From: Cristatella mucedo
Taxonomy: Eukaryota; Bryozoa; Phylactolaemata; Cristatellidae
DNA length: 47,500 nt
Direction: 5' to 3'
Assembly (NCBI GenBank): GCA_009760855.2
Contig: WPIO01000090.1
Span: forward strand, 1,325,001 to 1,372,500
Below the pieces are notes generated by a model, which had not been told where the DNA came from, did no database searches, and saw only the letters and a program-made list of their open reading frames with translations. The translations under genes were made by a program, and so were the position numbers. Of the stretch, positions 23,250 to 33,816 are shown piece after piece. The stretch's first letter is position 1. Each line of letters starts with the position of its first letter.

Positions 23250-25335
23250 CTGCGGTTAGGAAGTGCAAAAATATAGAAACATTGTTGAATCACAGATGCA
23301 CAATCCAAACATGCTGATGTCGACAATAAACCATCTCCTCAACCGTTCCCAGATTAGCTCCTTACCTTATGATCCTAATGATGATCTAGCCGATCGCTTC
23401 TCTCGATTCCTTGTGCAGAAGATAGACAAGATCAGGGAATCCATCCCTGCGATGACAGCCTTCCCACTAGAATGCTGTTCCTCGGTTCCTGGCTGCGCCT
23501 CAATGTCTGCATTTAAACAGGTCACTAGTGATCTAGTCCTAAAGCTCGTATCTCAATCAAAGAAGACAAAAAGTCCTCTGGACCCTATTCCCACTGTCCT
23601 GCTCCTACGTTGCATTGATCTGCTGCTGCCATGCATACCTAGCATCATTAATATGTCATTAGCCTCAGGTCATGTCCCAGCACCTTTCAAAAAAGCTGTA
23701 GTCAGGCCACTTCTCAAGAAAGCGACACTAGACCAAGAGAACTTAAGCAACTACCGCCCAGTCTCCCTTCTACCATTCCTGTCAAAGACACTGGAACAGG
23801 TCGTGGCAGACCAGCTAAACTCATAAATCGAAACCTCACACCTTGCTAGTAAGTTCCAGTCCGGCTTTAGAGCTAATCACTCCACAGAGTCAGCATTGCT
23901 GAGGGTATACAACGACCTACTTAGGAATGCAGACATGGGTAGAGTGTCTCTTCTTGTTTTGCTCGATCTTTCGGCAGCTTTTGATACCATCGATCACAAA
24001 GTTCTTCTAGAGCACCTCTCATCTCGCCTGGGCATCACTGGCACTGCTCTGCAGTGGTTCAGGTCCTATCTCAGTGGGAGACTCCAGAGTATTGATGTGA
24101 ATTGACAAAGATCATCTGAACTACCTCTGAAATATGGAGTACCTCAGGGCTCCGTGCTAGGTCCGGTTCTTTTCACGGTTTATACTCTCCCTCTTGCTGA
24201 TGTGATTGCCAAGCCCAATCTAGACTTCCACTTCTATGCAGATGACACTCAGTTGTACCTTTGCTTTGATCCCTCCCAGCCTTCGAGCACCTCAAATTCT
24301 CTCAACTCACTAGCTGCATGCATTATGACATCCGCACATGGATGGCAGCGAATTCTCTAAAACCAAACGATGATAAAACTAACTTACTAGTTATGAGCAA
24401 ACCCAGTGCGATTCAGAGATTGGAAAGGCTGATGCTCAAAATTGGCTCTGCCAGCATATCTCCTGTTGAATCGGCTCTAAATCTAGGTGTCATATTCCAA
24501 AGCGACCTCTCGTTAGACGACCATATCAGCTCCACGGTCAACTACGCCTATTTTCAGCTTCATAATATTGCTAAAATTCGGGCTTGTTTAGATAAGGATA
24601 CCACTGCCAAGTTGGTCCATGCATTCGTGACATCCCGTCTCGACTTCTGCAACTCACTGCATACTGGCCCACCAGCATGTGCGATCAGGCGATTGCAGCT
24701 GGTGCCAAACTCTGCAGCTAGGCTTGTCTGTCGTGAGCGTAGCAGTTGCCACATTACTCCACTTCTCGCCGACCTGCATTGGCTACCAGTCAAGCAACGG
24801 ATTGACTTCAAGTTTTTGTCGCTCACTTTTAGGTCCCTTCATTCTATGGCTCCAACCTATCTCTCCGACATACTCCCCCATCAGGCCAAGCATCGTACCA
24901 CTCTCTTTTCGGAATCCAACAGTCTACAAATACCTCGTACAAACCTCAAATCCTTTGGAGACCGTGCATTTAGTTCGTATGCTCCCAAAGCCCGGAACTC
25001 CCTCCCGACCTGCGTCAGAACATCTCCTGACCTGACCACATTTAAAAACAACTTTAAAACACACCTATTTAGGGCAGCATTTAGTGAGTCCCTGTGATTC
25101 GTCCTTGATGTGTTTATGCGTGCTGACACTGTGCATGCTGCCACCAACTATATTTGCATAATGACCCTGTGCATGCCACCCCTAATAACATTATTAATTT
25201 TGTTTGTTTTTCAAGCATGATTTCACTTACCATTCAATTGCATTTCCCTTTGCAGCAAATGTAAAGCGCCTAGAAAGAGATTAAGTTCTCTGGGGGCGTT
25301 TTATCAAGCGCATCATTACTATTATCATTATCAAA
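23250..25335 (+). mobile_element. L2-like non-LTR retrotransposon, longest copy (5'-truncated, broken)
   Basis: The frame carries reverse-transcriptase blocks in order: LSNYRPVSLLPFLSKTLEQV (about 23735-23795), [62 protein letters not shown] (about 24225-24260), then FVTSRLDFCNSL, HITPLLADLHWLPVKQRIDF and the NSLP/TFKNNFKTHLF end typical of L2/CR1-group LINEs. TAA at 23824 and TGA at 24103 interrupt it, and there is a frameshift near 24320-24360. No endonuclease region precedes it, so it is 5'-truncated at or near the Tc1 fossil. The 3' UTR ends in a hairpin (25261-25300) and an ATT-rich tail. It lies in Mesd intron 1, sense opposite to the gene. It cannot be autonomous as it stands. Confidence 0.93.
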
Positions 25336-25504
25336 ATATTTCTCCTCCTATGCACAAGTGAATAAGCTGAAAAATCGCTGGCCGTTTGGATCGTAAGTAC
25401 GATAATCGAACTGCAAGTCAAAACTCAAGTTTGGCATTTCTTCTAACAGTTATCATAGACGTATAGTAAATCGGCCATCGACACTGGGTCCGTTTTTTTG
25501 TACA

Positions 25505-25632
25505 ATCTCTCTCTCTCTCACACACTCTCTCTCTCTCTCTCACACACAATCTCTCTCTCTCTCTCACACAATCTCTCTCTCTCTCTCACACAATCTCTCT
25601 CTCTCTCACACACTCTCTCTCTCTCTCTCTCA

Positions 25633-25677
<45 letters not shown>

Positions 25678-25682
25678 TCTCT
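25505..25682. repeat. (CT)n/(CACA)n compound microsatellite (Mesd intron 1)
   Basis: Alternating CT runs and short CACA blocks, about 175 bp. Confidence 0.97.
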
Positions 25683-26364
25683 TTCTTCTCACCTCGAAGC
25701 TCTTTTATGCGAACAAATAGTACCTCCACATTCGTTGTCCTGGACTATGAAATGGCGACATTCGGACAACCTCAACGATTATTAGCAGCAAAAGATTACA
25801 CAAACAGGGGATTCTATCGTCAGAAGGAAACCGCAACCACAGCGAGGCAGACTATTTAAGTAGCTATACATAGCACTTACTAACATAAGAAAACTCACGT
25901 ACACCAATAGGACATCGAAGCTCAACTGCCCACTTCTTCACCTCTGGTAGCTTCTCCTCGTAACTGAAGAGCTAGCTGTAACAAGGTGGCCGGCTGAACC
26001 TGCCACACGCCTCAGATATGAAAAAAGGACACCGGGAAGCCAGCATCGAGCAGAACGGCAATTTGGCGAGGTGCAGAGCTGGAGCTTGAAATTGCACGCC
26101 AGGCTCACGCTGCAATGCACCTTCAACAACTACGCTTTCATGCACTGATGAAAAATCTCGTAGGCAAAAGCAAAGGCAACACATCTCGAGTCACGTGAAC
26201 AGGAAGGAGCTCCACGTTTAGGGGAATGAGTCTTGCGCAGGGAAGGTGTGGCGTGTAAGGGAAGGGATTCACGTAAAGTACGGGAAGCCAGACAATTAGC
26301 AAGACGCTTTAGCTCGAACTAGATGACGCTAGAATGCAACGTGCAAGTCCAGATTTCAGATTGA

Positions 26365-26448
26365 GATTATAATGGTAAATCTTACATAGCGCCCCGCGAG
26401 AGCCAAATCTCTACCCAGACGCTTTACAGCTCGTTGCAAAGCGAACCT
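26365..26448 (-). mobile_element. L2 tail fragment (Mesd intron 1)
   Basis: ACATAGCGCCCCGCGAGAGC, then ACGCTTTACAGCTCGTTGCA: degraded terminal hairpin of L2 or SINE-A. Confidence 0.65.
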
Positions 26449-26734
26449 GTAACCAAGAGATAGTGAAAAGAAAAGCATCTTACTAAGGTAAACGTCTAAA
26501 AAAAGCACGCAAATATCATGCTTAGGCAAGAACGCAAAAAGCATACGCTAGGCGATGCTCGAACGACGGTTGGTAGGTGCACGAAGTCCAAGCCTTAGCT
26601 CGGTAGCCCAAGACAAAATACGGCATAGTAAATAGTCGATCACGATACTTCCAGATAGATCCTTAGGCATATTGCAACACCGAGGTGTGGTCCAGATGCT
26701 CAAAAGGAGAACGCGACGGCGGCAATTACTTTAC

Positions 26735-26929
26735 CTCCCACTGGTCGTATAGCTTCTCAAGATCGACTTCGCTGTAGTCCCGGATATCCTTTTTCTTCCA
26801 CTTTCCATCATCTTTTGGCTTTAAGCGTTTTTTATCTGATGAGGCGTCGCCAGATTGAACTGTAGAAATAAAGCTAACAAGCAAACTAACTACGACGGCG
26901 AGTACGTAGCAACGCGGTATCGCGGCCAT
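26735..26929 (-). CDS. Mesd: Mesd (boca) exon 1: signal peptide and start of mature chaperone
   Basis: First coding exon of the Mesd/Boca chaperone, an ER protein that folds the beta-propeller/EGF modules of LDL-receptor-family proteins (LRP5/6, arrow, yolkless) and so supports Wnt signalling (known for the family). The exon encodes 65 residues: MAAIPRC, a hydrophobic stretch of about 18 residues (VLAVVVSLLVSFISTV) and a small-residue cleavage region form a signal peptide; then comes a Lys-rich segment and the family hallmark DIRDYSEVDLEKLYDQWE. The start is the first ATG of the open frame. The donor after the GAG codon is GTAAAG, phase 0. The 7.1-kb intron that follows holds L2 elements and a Tc1 fossil. 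With exons 2-4 the protein is 212 residues, close to the usual 195-235. Identification is firm; transcription start and splice sites are inferred. Confidence 0.95.
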
Positions 26930-26939
26930 ACTCTCAAGT

Positions 26940-27390
26940 GAGGAGAGGGTGTCGGCGGCGGAAAACGAAAGAGGTTTCCTGCCTCTTTCATCGCTTAGCA
27001 GATGGAAGTACAGCTGAAAATTACTTATTTAAAAAATTCAATTGTTAATTTTGATTTTTCTCTTATCATTTGTTTTCGGCTGCTCATTGGGCGGATGAGG
27101 GTCGAGCCCGCGCCTCGCGGGAACGCTGCCCGCTAACCCGATGCTGCACGCCGGCCATTCGAAGAATGCCACGTCAACCGCTACGGGCCACCGATCGCGA
27201 GCAACGGAAGCGCAATTCTACCCTAACATTCGACTTTCGACTGTGTGCTCGAGCGTTAACGAGGGCCAAGTAGCCCGTAGTCGCTCGGCGGTCGAATGGC
27301 GCCGCTGGTATTCGATCGGTCACCAGCCCGCCGCTAAACGCCCAAGCAAGCTACAGCGCAGTCAGAACCGCAACGAAGCTGCCTCTGGAT
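26940..27390. other. CpG-containing region upstream of Mesd
   Basis: Sequence between the Mesd start and the first downstream repeat (SINE at 27442). It is richer in GC and CpG than the adjoining introns, as expected for a promoter region. Short open frames on the plus strand here match nothing recognisable. No clear TATA box was seen. Confidence 0.3.
26967..26989 (-). promoter_or_regulatory. Perfect 8-bp-stem hairpin just upstream of the Mesd start
   Basis: GAAAGAGG and CCTCTTTC form a perfect stem with a 7-nt loop, about 38 nt upstream of the Mesd ATG in the presumed 5' leader. Seen directly. A role in translation is only inferred, and it is unknown whether the transcript includes it. Confidence 0.35.
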
Positions 27391-27439
27391 GATTCTAGCC
27401 AATATTTACACAGTCATACAAACCTACTCAATTTATCAA

Positions 27440-27565
27440 TACACAAATACTTCATTTCTATAGCGCCACAAGGGAACTGAATCTCGATCCAGGCGCTTTA
27501 CATTCGCCGTAGGGTTCCGTCCTACGACCTTGGTCATTAAAGGGGAGCACCTTAACCCTGGACAA
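27440..27565 (-). mobile_element. SINE-A copy
   Basis: Reverse-oriented: ATAGCGCCACAAGGGAACTG, CCAGGCGCTTTACATTCGCC, TCCTACGACCTTGGTCATTA, GAGCACCTTAACCC. The B box is degraded. Confidence 0.82.
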
Positions 27566-28430
27566 AATAAAGTTCGGGCAAACCACTAAATACGATGCTT
27601 CCGGCGAGTGTATACAAAGTTTAAAGAAAAGTAGTTCTACTAAGCGCAAACAATAGACAATTACTGATTCCCGATGCCCAAGCCAAAGTAAACCACCAAT
27701 CAGTGACGTCCAAAAATGCGCAAGATAATGTGAAATGAGTCCGGATTCCGCCTGAAGACCATCGGGGACCCAGAATGACGCGCCATCAAGATCAGTGGCA
27801 CCCATTGGGATTGGCTATAGCTTACGCGGATGGGTACACGGAGTCCTCAATACTTGGCTGGGTTTTTGGATCGGTATTGCTCCGCGGCTACCAAAAGCAG
27901 TCCTTCAAGTTTCACTTTCTCTGCCTAAATTCTGGGCGTGACATTGTATCCGAAGCTGTACGAGTACCGGCTCGTCTTTAAAACAGCTCTTTTGGCCTAT
28001 TTGGCAAGTAAACAACTTTGTAGCTTGGCGTGACGCGCTTATAAAATGAAATTTTGAGATCTCCGCCCATATCTAAGGGATGGTACGGAACCTCGGAACA
28101 GTTATGACCATATATCGCCGAAACTAAGAAAACTCCGACTTTCAGCCTCAAAAGCAAATCTGATCATTAAAATTGCTGGAAAAAGCTGATGCTACAAGCC
28201 AAACAACCGATGGTGGGATGCATTGGAACTTTTTCAGTTTTAATAGGATAAGTTTTCATAGGATCTTTTGTTAGTCATGGTGCAAGCCGTGAGAGGAAGG
28301 TATTATTGGATAACGGATCAATACCACTAACACTTCCGGGCTCGTTTACGAGCAAAATCTGAACCGAGACCTATTTTAAAGACAGCACTAGAACTGCAGC
28401 CCCCTCAGAATTTTCAAGTGTAGAAGTGGT
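27566..28430. other. No recognisable feature
   Basis: Intergenic sequence without coding or repeat signal that I could recognise. Confidence 0.4.
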
Positions 28431-28498
28431 GTACTAGAATTGAACTTCAAGTTGTAGGAATTTGTATGGATGAAATTGTACTAGAATTGAACTTCAAG
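28431..28498. repeat. 21-bp direct repeat
   Basis: The same 21 bp (GTACTAGAATTG...) occurs at 28431-28451 and 28478-28498. Confidence 0.9.
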
Positions 28499-28561
28499 CC
28501 AATGCTCCTCATAAACCAGAGCGATACAACCTCAGGACCTAGCAAGCTTTCTGTCGATGGG

Positions 28562-28780
28562 TCTGCAATGGAATCACTATTTCCGGCCGCCATTAAGGGC
28601 CGAAGTCGAACTGGCCAAGCGCCGGCTGCTGAGCAGTGATTTTCCGGTTGAGTCTTCCGATCCCCACCGCAAAATGACGCTCGCTGTGGCTGCGAGCGCG
28701 CTCCAGCTGTGTCGACGTCGAGTTCTTTTGCTGATGCAATTCAAAACGCGACTCACCGCGCGCCGGTCCGCGTAGCGACC
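28562..28780 (+). repeat. Dispersed repeat D, copy 1
   Basis: Begins TCTGCAATGGAATCAC. A copy in the opposite orientation lies at about 31745-31953. About 94% identical over the ungapped first 185 bp (11 differences counted); the inner end differs by a gap. One open frame (LQWNHYFRPPLRA) is kept in both copies. Not recognised as any known family. Confidence 0.8.
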
Positions 28781-29049
28781 AAATTTTTAAACCGGCAACT
28801 GTGCAAGCACGCGGTTTGATTTTCTCGGCATGATTTTGCTTTGATTTTTGATTCATTTCGTTGTTTTTTTCAGCGAGTGGTAACGCGTGCATTGTAGCTA
28901 TGCGGTTGCAGGAAGCCAACGCTCTCGCGGCGTCGCCCAACGGCGCTTGCTTAACGAACCGTTGAATAGGAGCTAGGCATTCCTGTTCGGAGGTGGTCGA
29001 AGAATAAAGTGTCACCTTAGAAACGACAGCCCATCGACGGGCGACAATC

Positions 29050-30480
29050 GCCAGAGGCCGGAATGCGTGCGCTCGCGTTGACAACGGACTGCGCTCAGCG
29101 CGGGCTGGAAACGGTATCCAACGGAGCGGACATTTCGCGTAGGAAAGGCGTCAAACTAGACGCGCCGGGCTCGAGAGTGATACGACCGCGATCGGGTTAC
29201 AACTCGAGGAGGCATCGACCCGAGTCCGCCCAACCCCAAGGTCAATGGCGGTGCGCCTTAAGTCGAGAGGGCTAGCCTTCGCGAAGCAGCTCGGGCGTGC
29301 GCGGCGGCGGCGAGCGCAGCGAACTTCCGGCGCCGCGGGCGTCCGAATCGCCACGAGCCGCTCGCTACCTCGAGCGACGGGCGGGTGGCGCGCGCGCGCG
29401 CGAGCGCGACGGAGCGACCATCCGTTACCGCTCTCTCGCCCTCGAGCAGGCGCGCGCACGCGATCGGCTGGCGGCCAGAGATCGGCGGTCGCGATCGGCT
29501 TGCGACCAGAGATCGCCTGACGCAGGAGAGACGGGTCGGAACGGGGGGGGGCGGATTTATCTGGCTCCGGCGAGCGAGGGCGCCGGCGAGCGACGCTGCT
29601 CTCCGATGCGATCGAAGCGCCACGACCGTCGGCATCGGAGGCTGCGCCACTTAGAGCGGAGCTGAGAACGCGGGAAAGTCGCTCGCAGACGCCGCCCTCC
29701 GCGTGGCTCCGGCGCGGCGGCGGCGATGCAGCCCAAGGGGCCTGCAGACGCGATGCTAGTGCCGACTGCTCGATAGCGAGGCCGCCTTTGCTGCCGAGTC
29801 TCGCGAAGCGATGCCCGAAAATGGCGGCGACACGTCGCTCGCACGACTAATGGCGCTGGTTCGCAGAGGTGACCCCGCAACAGTAGCCAAAGGCGAAGCC
29901 GGGAAATTCGGTCGTTCGTCTGCCTTTTTAAAAGAGCTACGACGGCTGCTCGAGGGTTTAACGATGGATACAGAGCAAGATCTCTGACTCGGACCCACAC
30001 GGCCCCCGCCGCGGCGGCGGCTGTGCTTCTACACAACTCGCTGAACCGCTGCTGAAGCCGCTGCTGAAGCCCCCTCGTGCACTCGGCACCGCTTTAGACA
30101 ATCAATTTACAGTTCAATGCACCGCTAGCTCCACGCTGCTCACTTTCTCGACCGGATCGCTGACTCGGCCCTCCCCTTCTGACTCAGCAGTGCTTTTGTC
30201 GCCAGTCTTTGTTTCGTGAGGCGACGACCCGTTGCCTACCGCTCCGCGCACCGAGTCCTGCAGAAAGCTCCATAGAAGAGCAACACTCGTAGAAGTATGG
30301 CGGTTTTACATACGGCGATACAAACTGTGAAGTTCTTTCTTTGCAAACCATGGCCGGCAGTAGCAGCAGCAGCAAAGGCGTGTCGCTTAAAAAATGCCCC
30401 AAGCCCGGCGAGGCGGTCCGATGCGGTCCGGCGCGCTGAGCGCAGCTCTGCTCGGCAGCCGCGGCGCATTGGCGCCGCCA
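29050..30480. other. CpG-rich intergenic block
   Basis: High GC with many open frames on both strands; none resembles a known protein. Near 30105-30240 there is partial similarity to the 3' end of retroposon family C (GACTCAGCAG, TTTCGTGAGGCGACGA). Confidence 0.4.
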
Positions 30481-30485
30481 AACGA

Positions 30486-30573
30486 TTTCCGCTCGCTGTA
30501 TGGATTTCCGCTCGCTGTATGGATTTCCGCTCGCTTTACGATTTCCGCTCGCTTTACGACTTCCGCTCGCTGT
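30486..30573. repeat. 18/19-bp minisatellite, five units
   Basis: Five head-to-tail copies of a unit of type GATTTCCGCTCGCTGTATG, with variants TTTAC and GTCG at the unit ends. Confidence 0.92.
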
Positions 30574-31035
30574 CGTCGACGGTTCATCGCGGCGGCGCAC
30601 TTCGGCGGCGCCGGCGGCCGCTAAAATCGAAGCGAGCGCGTCGGTCAGCAGCCGCCGCCGTCGGGTCTGAGAGCTGAGGCTCTCACCAAGAGCGCGACGG
30701 CTCCGGACGACGGCTGCGACTGCGACGAACGCAATCGCACGACACGTCGCCAGAGGAGCTCTGCAGCGATCTCGTCACGGTCAGGCCCGGAGCTCCGGCT
30801 TCGGCCGGCCGCCGACCCATCGGCCAAGCTTGGCGTTGGTCACGCGACCGTCAGCATCTGCACCACCCAAAGCAGACGCTAGCCTCTCTTTTTCCTCCGC
30901 CGCCGCCGCCGCCGCCGAGCCGTCAGCGAACGCGTCCGCCACAACATGCGAGCCACGCCCGCTACGCTACTGCCATTCGCAAATAACTCCACCCCCCATT
31001 CGTAACGCGACATTCTCGTGTAACTCGACCGGTGG

Positions 31036-31160
31036 TCCGTGGAATAATAATGATGATAATAATAATAACAACAACAATGACATTTATATAGAGCCCAAAG
31101 AGAACTGAATTTTCATCTAGGCACTTTACATATGCAGAAAAAGGAAGCCCTTGGGCTTCC
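31036..31160 (-). mobile_element. L2 tail fragment
   Basis: Degenerate (AAT)n, then ATATAGAGCCCAAAGAGAAC, CTAGGCACTTTACATATGCA: the L2 terminal hairpin, degraded. Confidence 0.82.
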
Positions 31161-31472
31161 ATTGGTTAGTGATAGGGTGATAATCTGTTTTAAATCTATT
31201 CTACGGCGCCAGCACGCTCAGGAACACGAAAACATGCACCAGTGCACCAATCTAATGCTGCGTGGAGAATTTCTGGATAGCGTTCCACGCTCACGCAGAG
31301 CCGGATGAAATAATCCGTCTTGCGACGCTTGCATCTTGCCGTGTCTTGCGTAGTATTTGTATCAGCCGTGCTCGGTCCTGAGCGGGCAAGCTCCGCGGGA
31401 CGTGCCTAAATAGTGGCTTGCAAGGAATTCGGACCGAAGCTCGCAGGTATACGGCACCGTCGTCGCCCTTTT

Positions 31473-31616
31473 TTATTATTATTATTATAATTCGTTTGTA
31501 TAGCGCTCCAAGAGAGCTTAATCTCTATTCAGGCGCTTCACATACGCCTCGGGGCTCGAGCCCACGACCTCAGCCAAACCTTGGTCCCCGGGGGCGAGCA
31601 CCTTAACCGCTGGACC
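31473..31616 (-). mobile_element. SINE-A copy
   Basis: (TTA)n then ATAGCGCTCCAAGAGAGCTT, CAGGCGCTTCACATACGCC, GGGCTCGAGCCCACGACCTC, GAGCACCTTAACCGCTGGAC. Confidence 0.93.
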
Positions 31617-31744
31617 CTTTCGAGAGGAGCACCAGCGCAACCATAGCAACCGCACGGCTACGTGCGATTTTCCCGGTGTGGGCCGCGAGACCGTGGTACG
31701 CCCCTTTTGGCTCTGCGCTCGGCGGCCAGGTGCTCGAACGTGCC

Positions 31745-31953
31745 ACGCGGCTGCTGCTACGCAGACCGGCGCGAAATGCATCGGCAAAAGAACGCGACGT
31801 CGACGCGGCTGGAGCGCGCTCGCAGCCGCAGCGAGCGTCATTTTGCGGCGGGGATTGGAAGACTCAACCGGAAAATCACTGCTCAGCAGCCGACGCTTGG
31901 CCAGTTCGACTTTGGCCCTTAATGGTGGCCGGAAATAGTGATTCCATTGCAGA
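31745..31953 (-). repeat. Dispersed repeat D, copy 2 (inverted)
   Basis: Reverse complement of 28562-28780, ending CCATTGCAGA. See copy 1. Confidence 0.8.
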
Positions 31954-32940
31954 ACAGAGCAGAAATGCAGCGGCAGCAGCAGACGAGGCCAAGCAGGGGC
32001 GTATAGGTAGGTGCCAAATAATGCAGCCGACCGTATCGGCCGCTACCCGGGACAGCCAGATCGTGTCATTGAACCGCTGTGTGGCGGACATTCAGCAGCA
32101 ACCTCCCATTCGCAAGGCAGTCGAACAGAGCGCGAGGAGCCAACCAGCCTGCGCCGCGGCGCGTTCGGAGCGCTCCGAAGCGATTGCCGCGCCGGCGGCG
32201 GGGTGGTGGTGGGTTGGGTTGGGGGCGGAGCAGAGAGCCAGCTTCCGGCCTACAGCCAGAGCCGCCTCTCTCCGCGCCGCCTTGCACGAGCGATGCGGCG
32301 AGCAGCGAGCTGCGAGCGGCGACGCTTCGCGGCCGCCGCCGCCGAACGATTAGCTCCGGGCTCCTCTTCGCAACGTCTCAACGTCTCAACGTCACAGCGT
32401 CGGCTTCGCTTTCCGCTCGAGTTGCTCGCCGCGCGAGCCGACGAGGCGCTGCGGCGGCTGCGGCGGCTGCGTCGGCGGCGCCGCAGGGCCTCGTAGTCTG
32501 GAGCGGCCAGATCGTATCGAGCCATCCGAGCGTGAAGGCCCGTCTGAAGGGGAGTGGGCGGGCGCTCTCCGGACAAAAGAGGGCGTGCCCGCGCCGTAGG
32601 GAACGCCGCCGGCGCCGCCGCCGCCGCCAGACGAGCCTTGCTAGTCGCGCCCCGATTCCTGGGTTTTTTCGGATTTTCTGGGCGGCGGCGGGCGGGAGTC
32701 CGACACGTCGGCAAATCTGGCGCCGAATGGCGCCGCGACGGCGGCGGCCTCGAGCTCGCGCCGATCGATCAGCGGGAGCGATGGACTCGGAGCGTTAACG
32801 TCACGTGAGCTACTTACCTTCGCGGTTTGTACCCGCAGGTCATTGCAGTCTAGCAGCTAGTTTTTAACGAGTGACTAATCAGGTGAGTTCTCGAGCACAG
32901 ACTCTAGGAGGAGCCTTCGTTTCCCGTCCTGAGAATCGCA
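31954..32940. other. CpG-rich intergenic block
   Basis: Very GC-rich DNA. Long plus-strand frames (31676-32353, 32079-32798) follow from low stop-codon density and show no family. Confidence 0.4.
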
Positions 32941-32942
32941 AC

Positions 32943-33275
32943 TAGTAATAGTAATAATAATGCACTTGATATAGCGCCCTCAGAGAACTCACTCTTTCTA
33001 GGCGCCTTACATTTGCTGCTAAGGGAAATGCAATTGAGTGGTGAGTAAACTCATGCTTGATTAGCAAACAAAATGAATAACATGGTTAGGGGTGACATGC
33101 ACAGGGTCAGCATGCAAATGTGGTTAGTGGCAGCATGCAGTGTCAGCACGCATAAGCACATCAAGGACGAATCATAGGGACCCACTAAATGCTGTCCTAA
33201 ATAGGTGTGTTTTTAGGTTCCTTTTAAATGTGGTCAGGTCAGGGGATGTTCTGACGCAGGTCGGGAGGGAACTAG
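32943..33275 (-). mobile_element. L2 3'-end fragment
   Basis: Reverse-oriented: AATAATAATGCACTTGATAT, AGCGCCCTCAGAGAACTC, TTTACATTTGCTGC, GGTTAGGGGTGACATGCACA, up to the coding end (GACGCAGGTCGGGAGGGA). Confidence 0.94.
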
Positions 33276-33524
33276 AGCGTTGAAGGGATGCTGCTGGCTG
33301 AGTGCCTTCGTTTGACGTCCCCCTCCCCGTCCCCCCCCCGCCCCCGGGCCTAGTTTCGCCCTCTGCTTACGGATACAAACCGAGAACGGTCGCGGACTCC
33401 GGAAGAGGCCAATAAGCTTCCGGGGGATGATCTGCAGAGCTATTGTCTACAGAGGGTACAGCTCGTGAGGCCACAGCAGCCCCCGCTCGGCGCCGCTCCT
33501 TCAGCCTGACACGATGCGGTGGCC

Positions 33525-33600
33525 CTTCGCCTCCTTCTCCTTCACCTTCACCCTTCGCCCCATTCACCTTCACCTTCACCTTTCGCCCCCTTCGCCCCCT
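33525..33600. repeat. (CTTCAC)n hexamer-type low complexity
   Basis: Pyrimidine-rich run of CCTTCAC / CCTTCGC units. Confidence 0.75.
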
Positions 33601-33659
33601 CCCTCGCCCCTATCCTCGGCACTCGCTTGCGAACCACTGAGACGTGAACCCGGAGTTTT

Positions 33660-33665
33660 TTTATT
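33660..33665 (-). terminator. Candidate poly(A) signal of the EAG gene
   Basis: AATAAA on the minus strand about 150 nt past the EAG stop codon. Spacing and strand fit the end of a short 3' UTR. It lies in a T-rich stretch of the plus strand, so chance occurrence is possible. Confidence 0.45.
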
Positions 33666-33816
33666 TTTCGTTAGCAAAGGTTATGCTCCTTAGACGAATG
33701 GAGCCCGAAAGAGCAGAGGTTTGTTGAGAAGGAAGAAATCACCGCGCTTCGAGAGTCTCGCGAGAAGTCGTCATTGACCCGAGAACATCGGCTGCTGAGC
33801 GCCGGCGTGAGCCCGC

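Noticed and set aside
28593-29084. 163-codon minus-strand frame
   Set aside because: Runs antisense through repeat D and unrelated flank; no coding signal.
31676-32798. Long plus-strand open frames of 225 and 239 codons
   Set aside because: They lie in very GC-rich DNA where stops are rare, have Arg/Ala-rich composition, overlap in different frames and match nothing.
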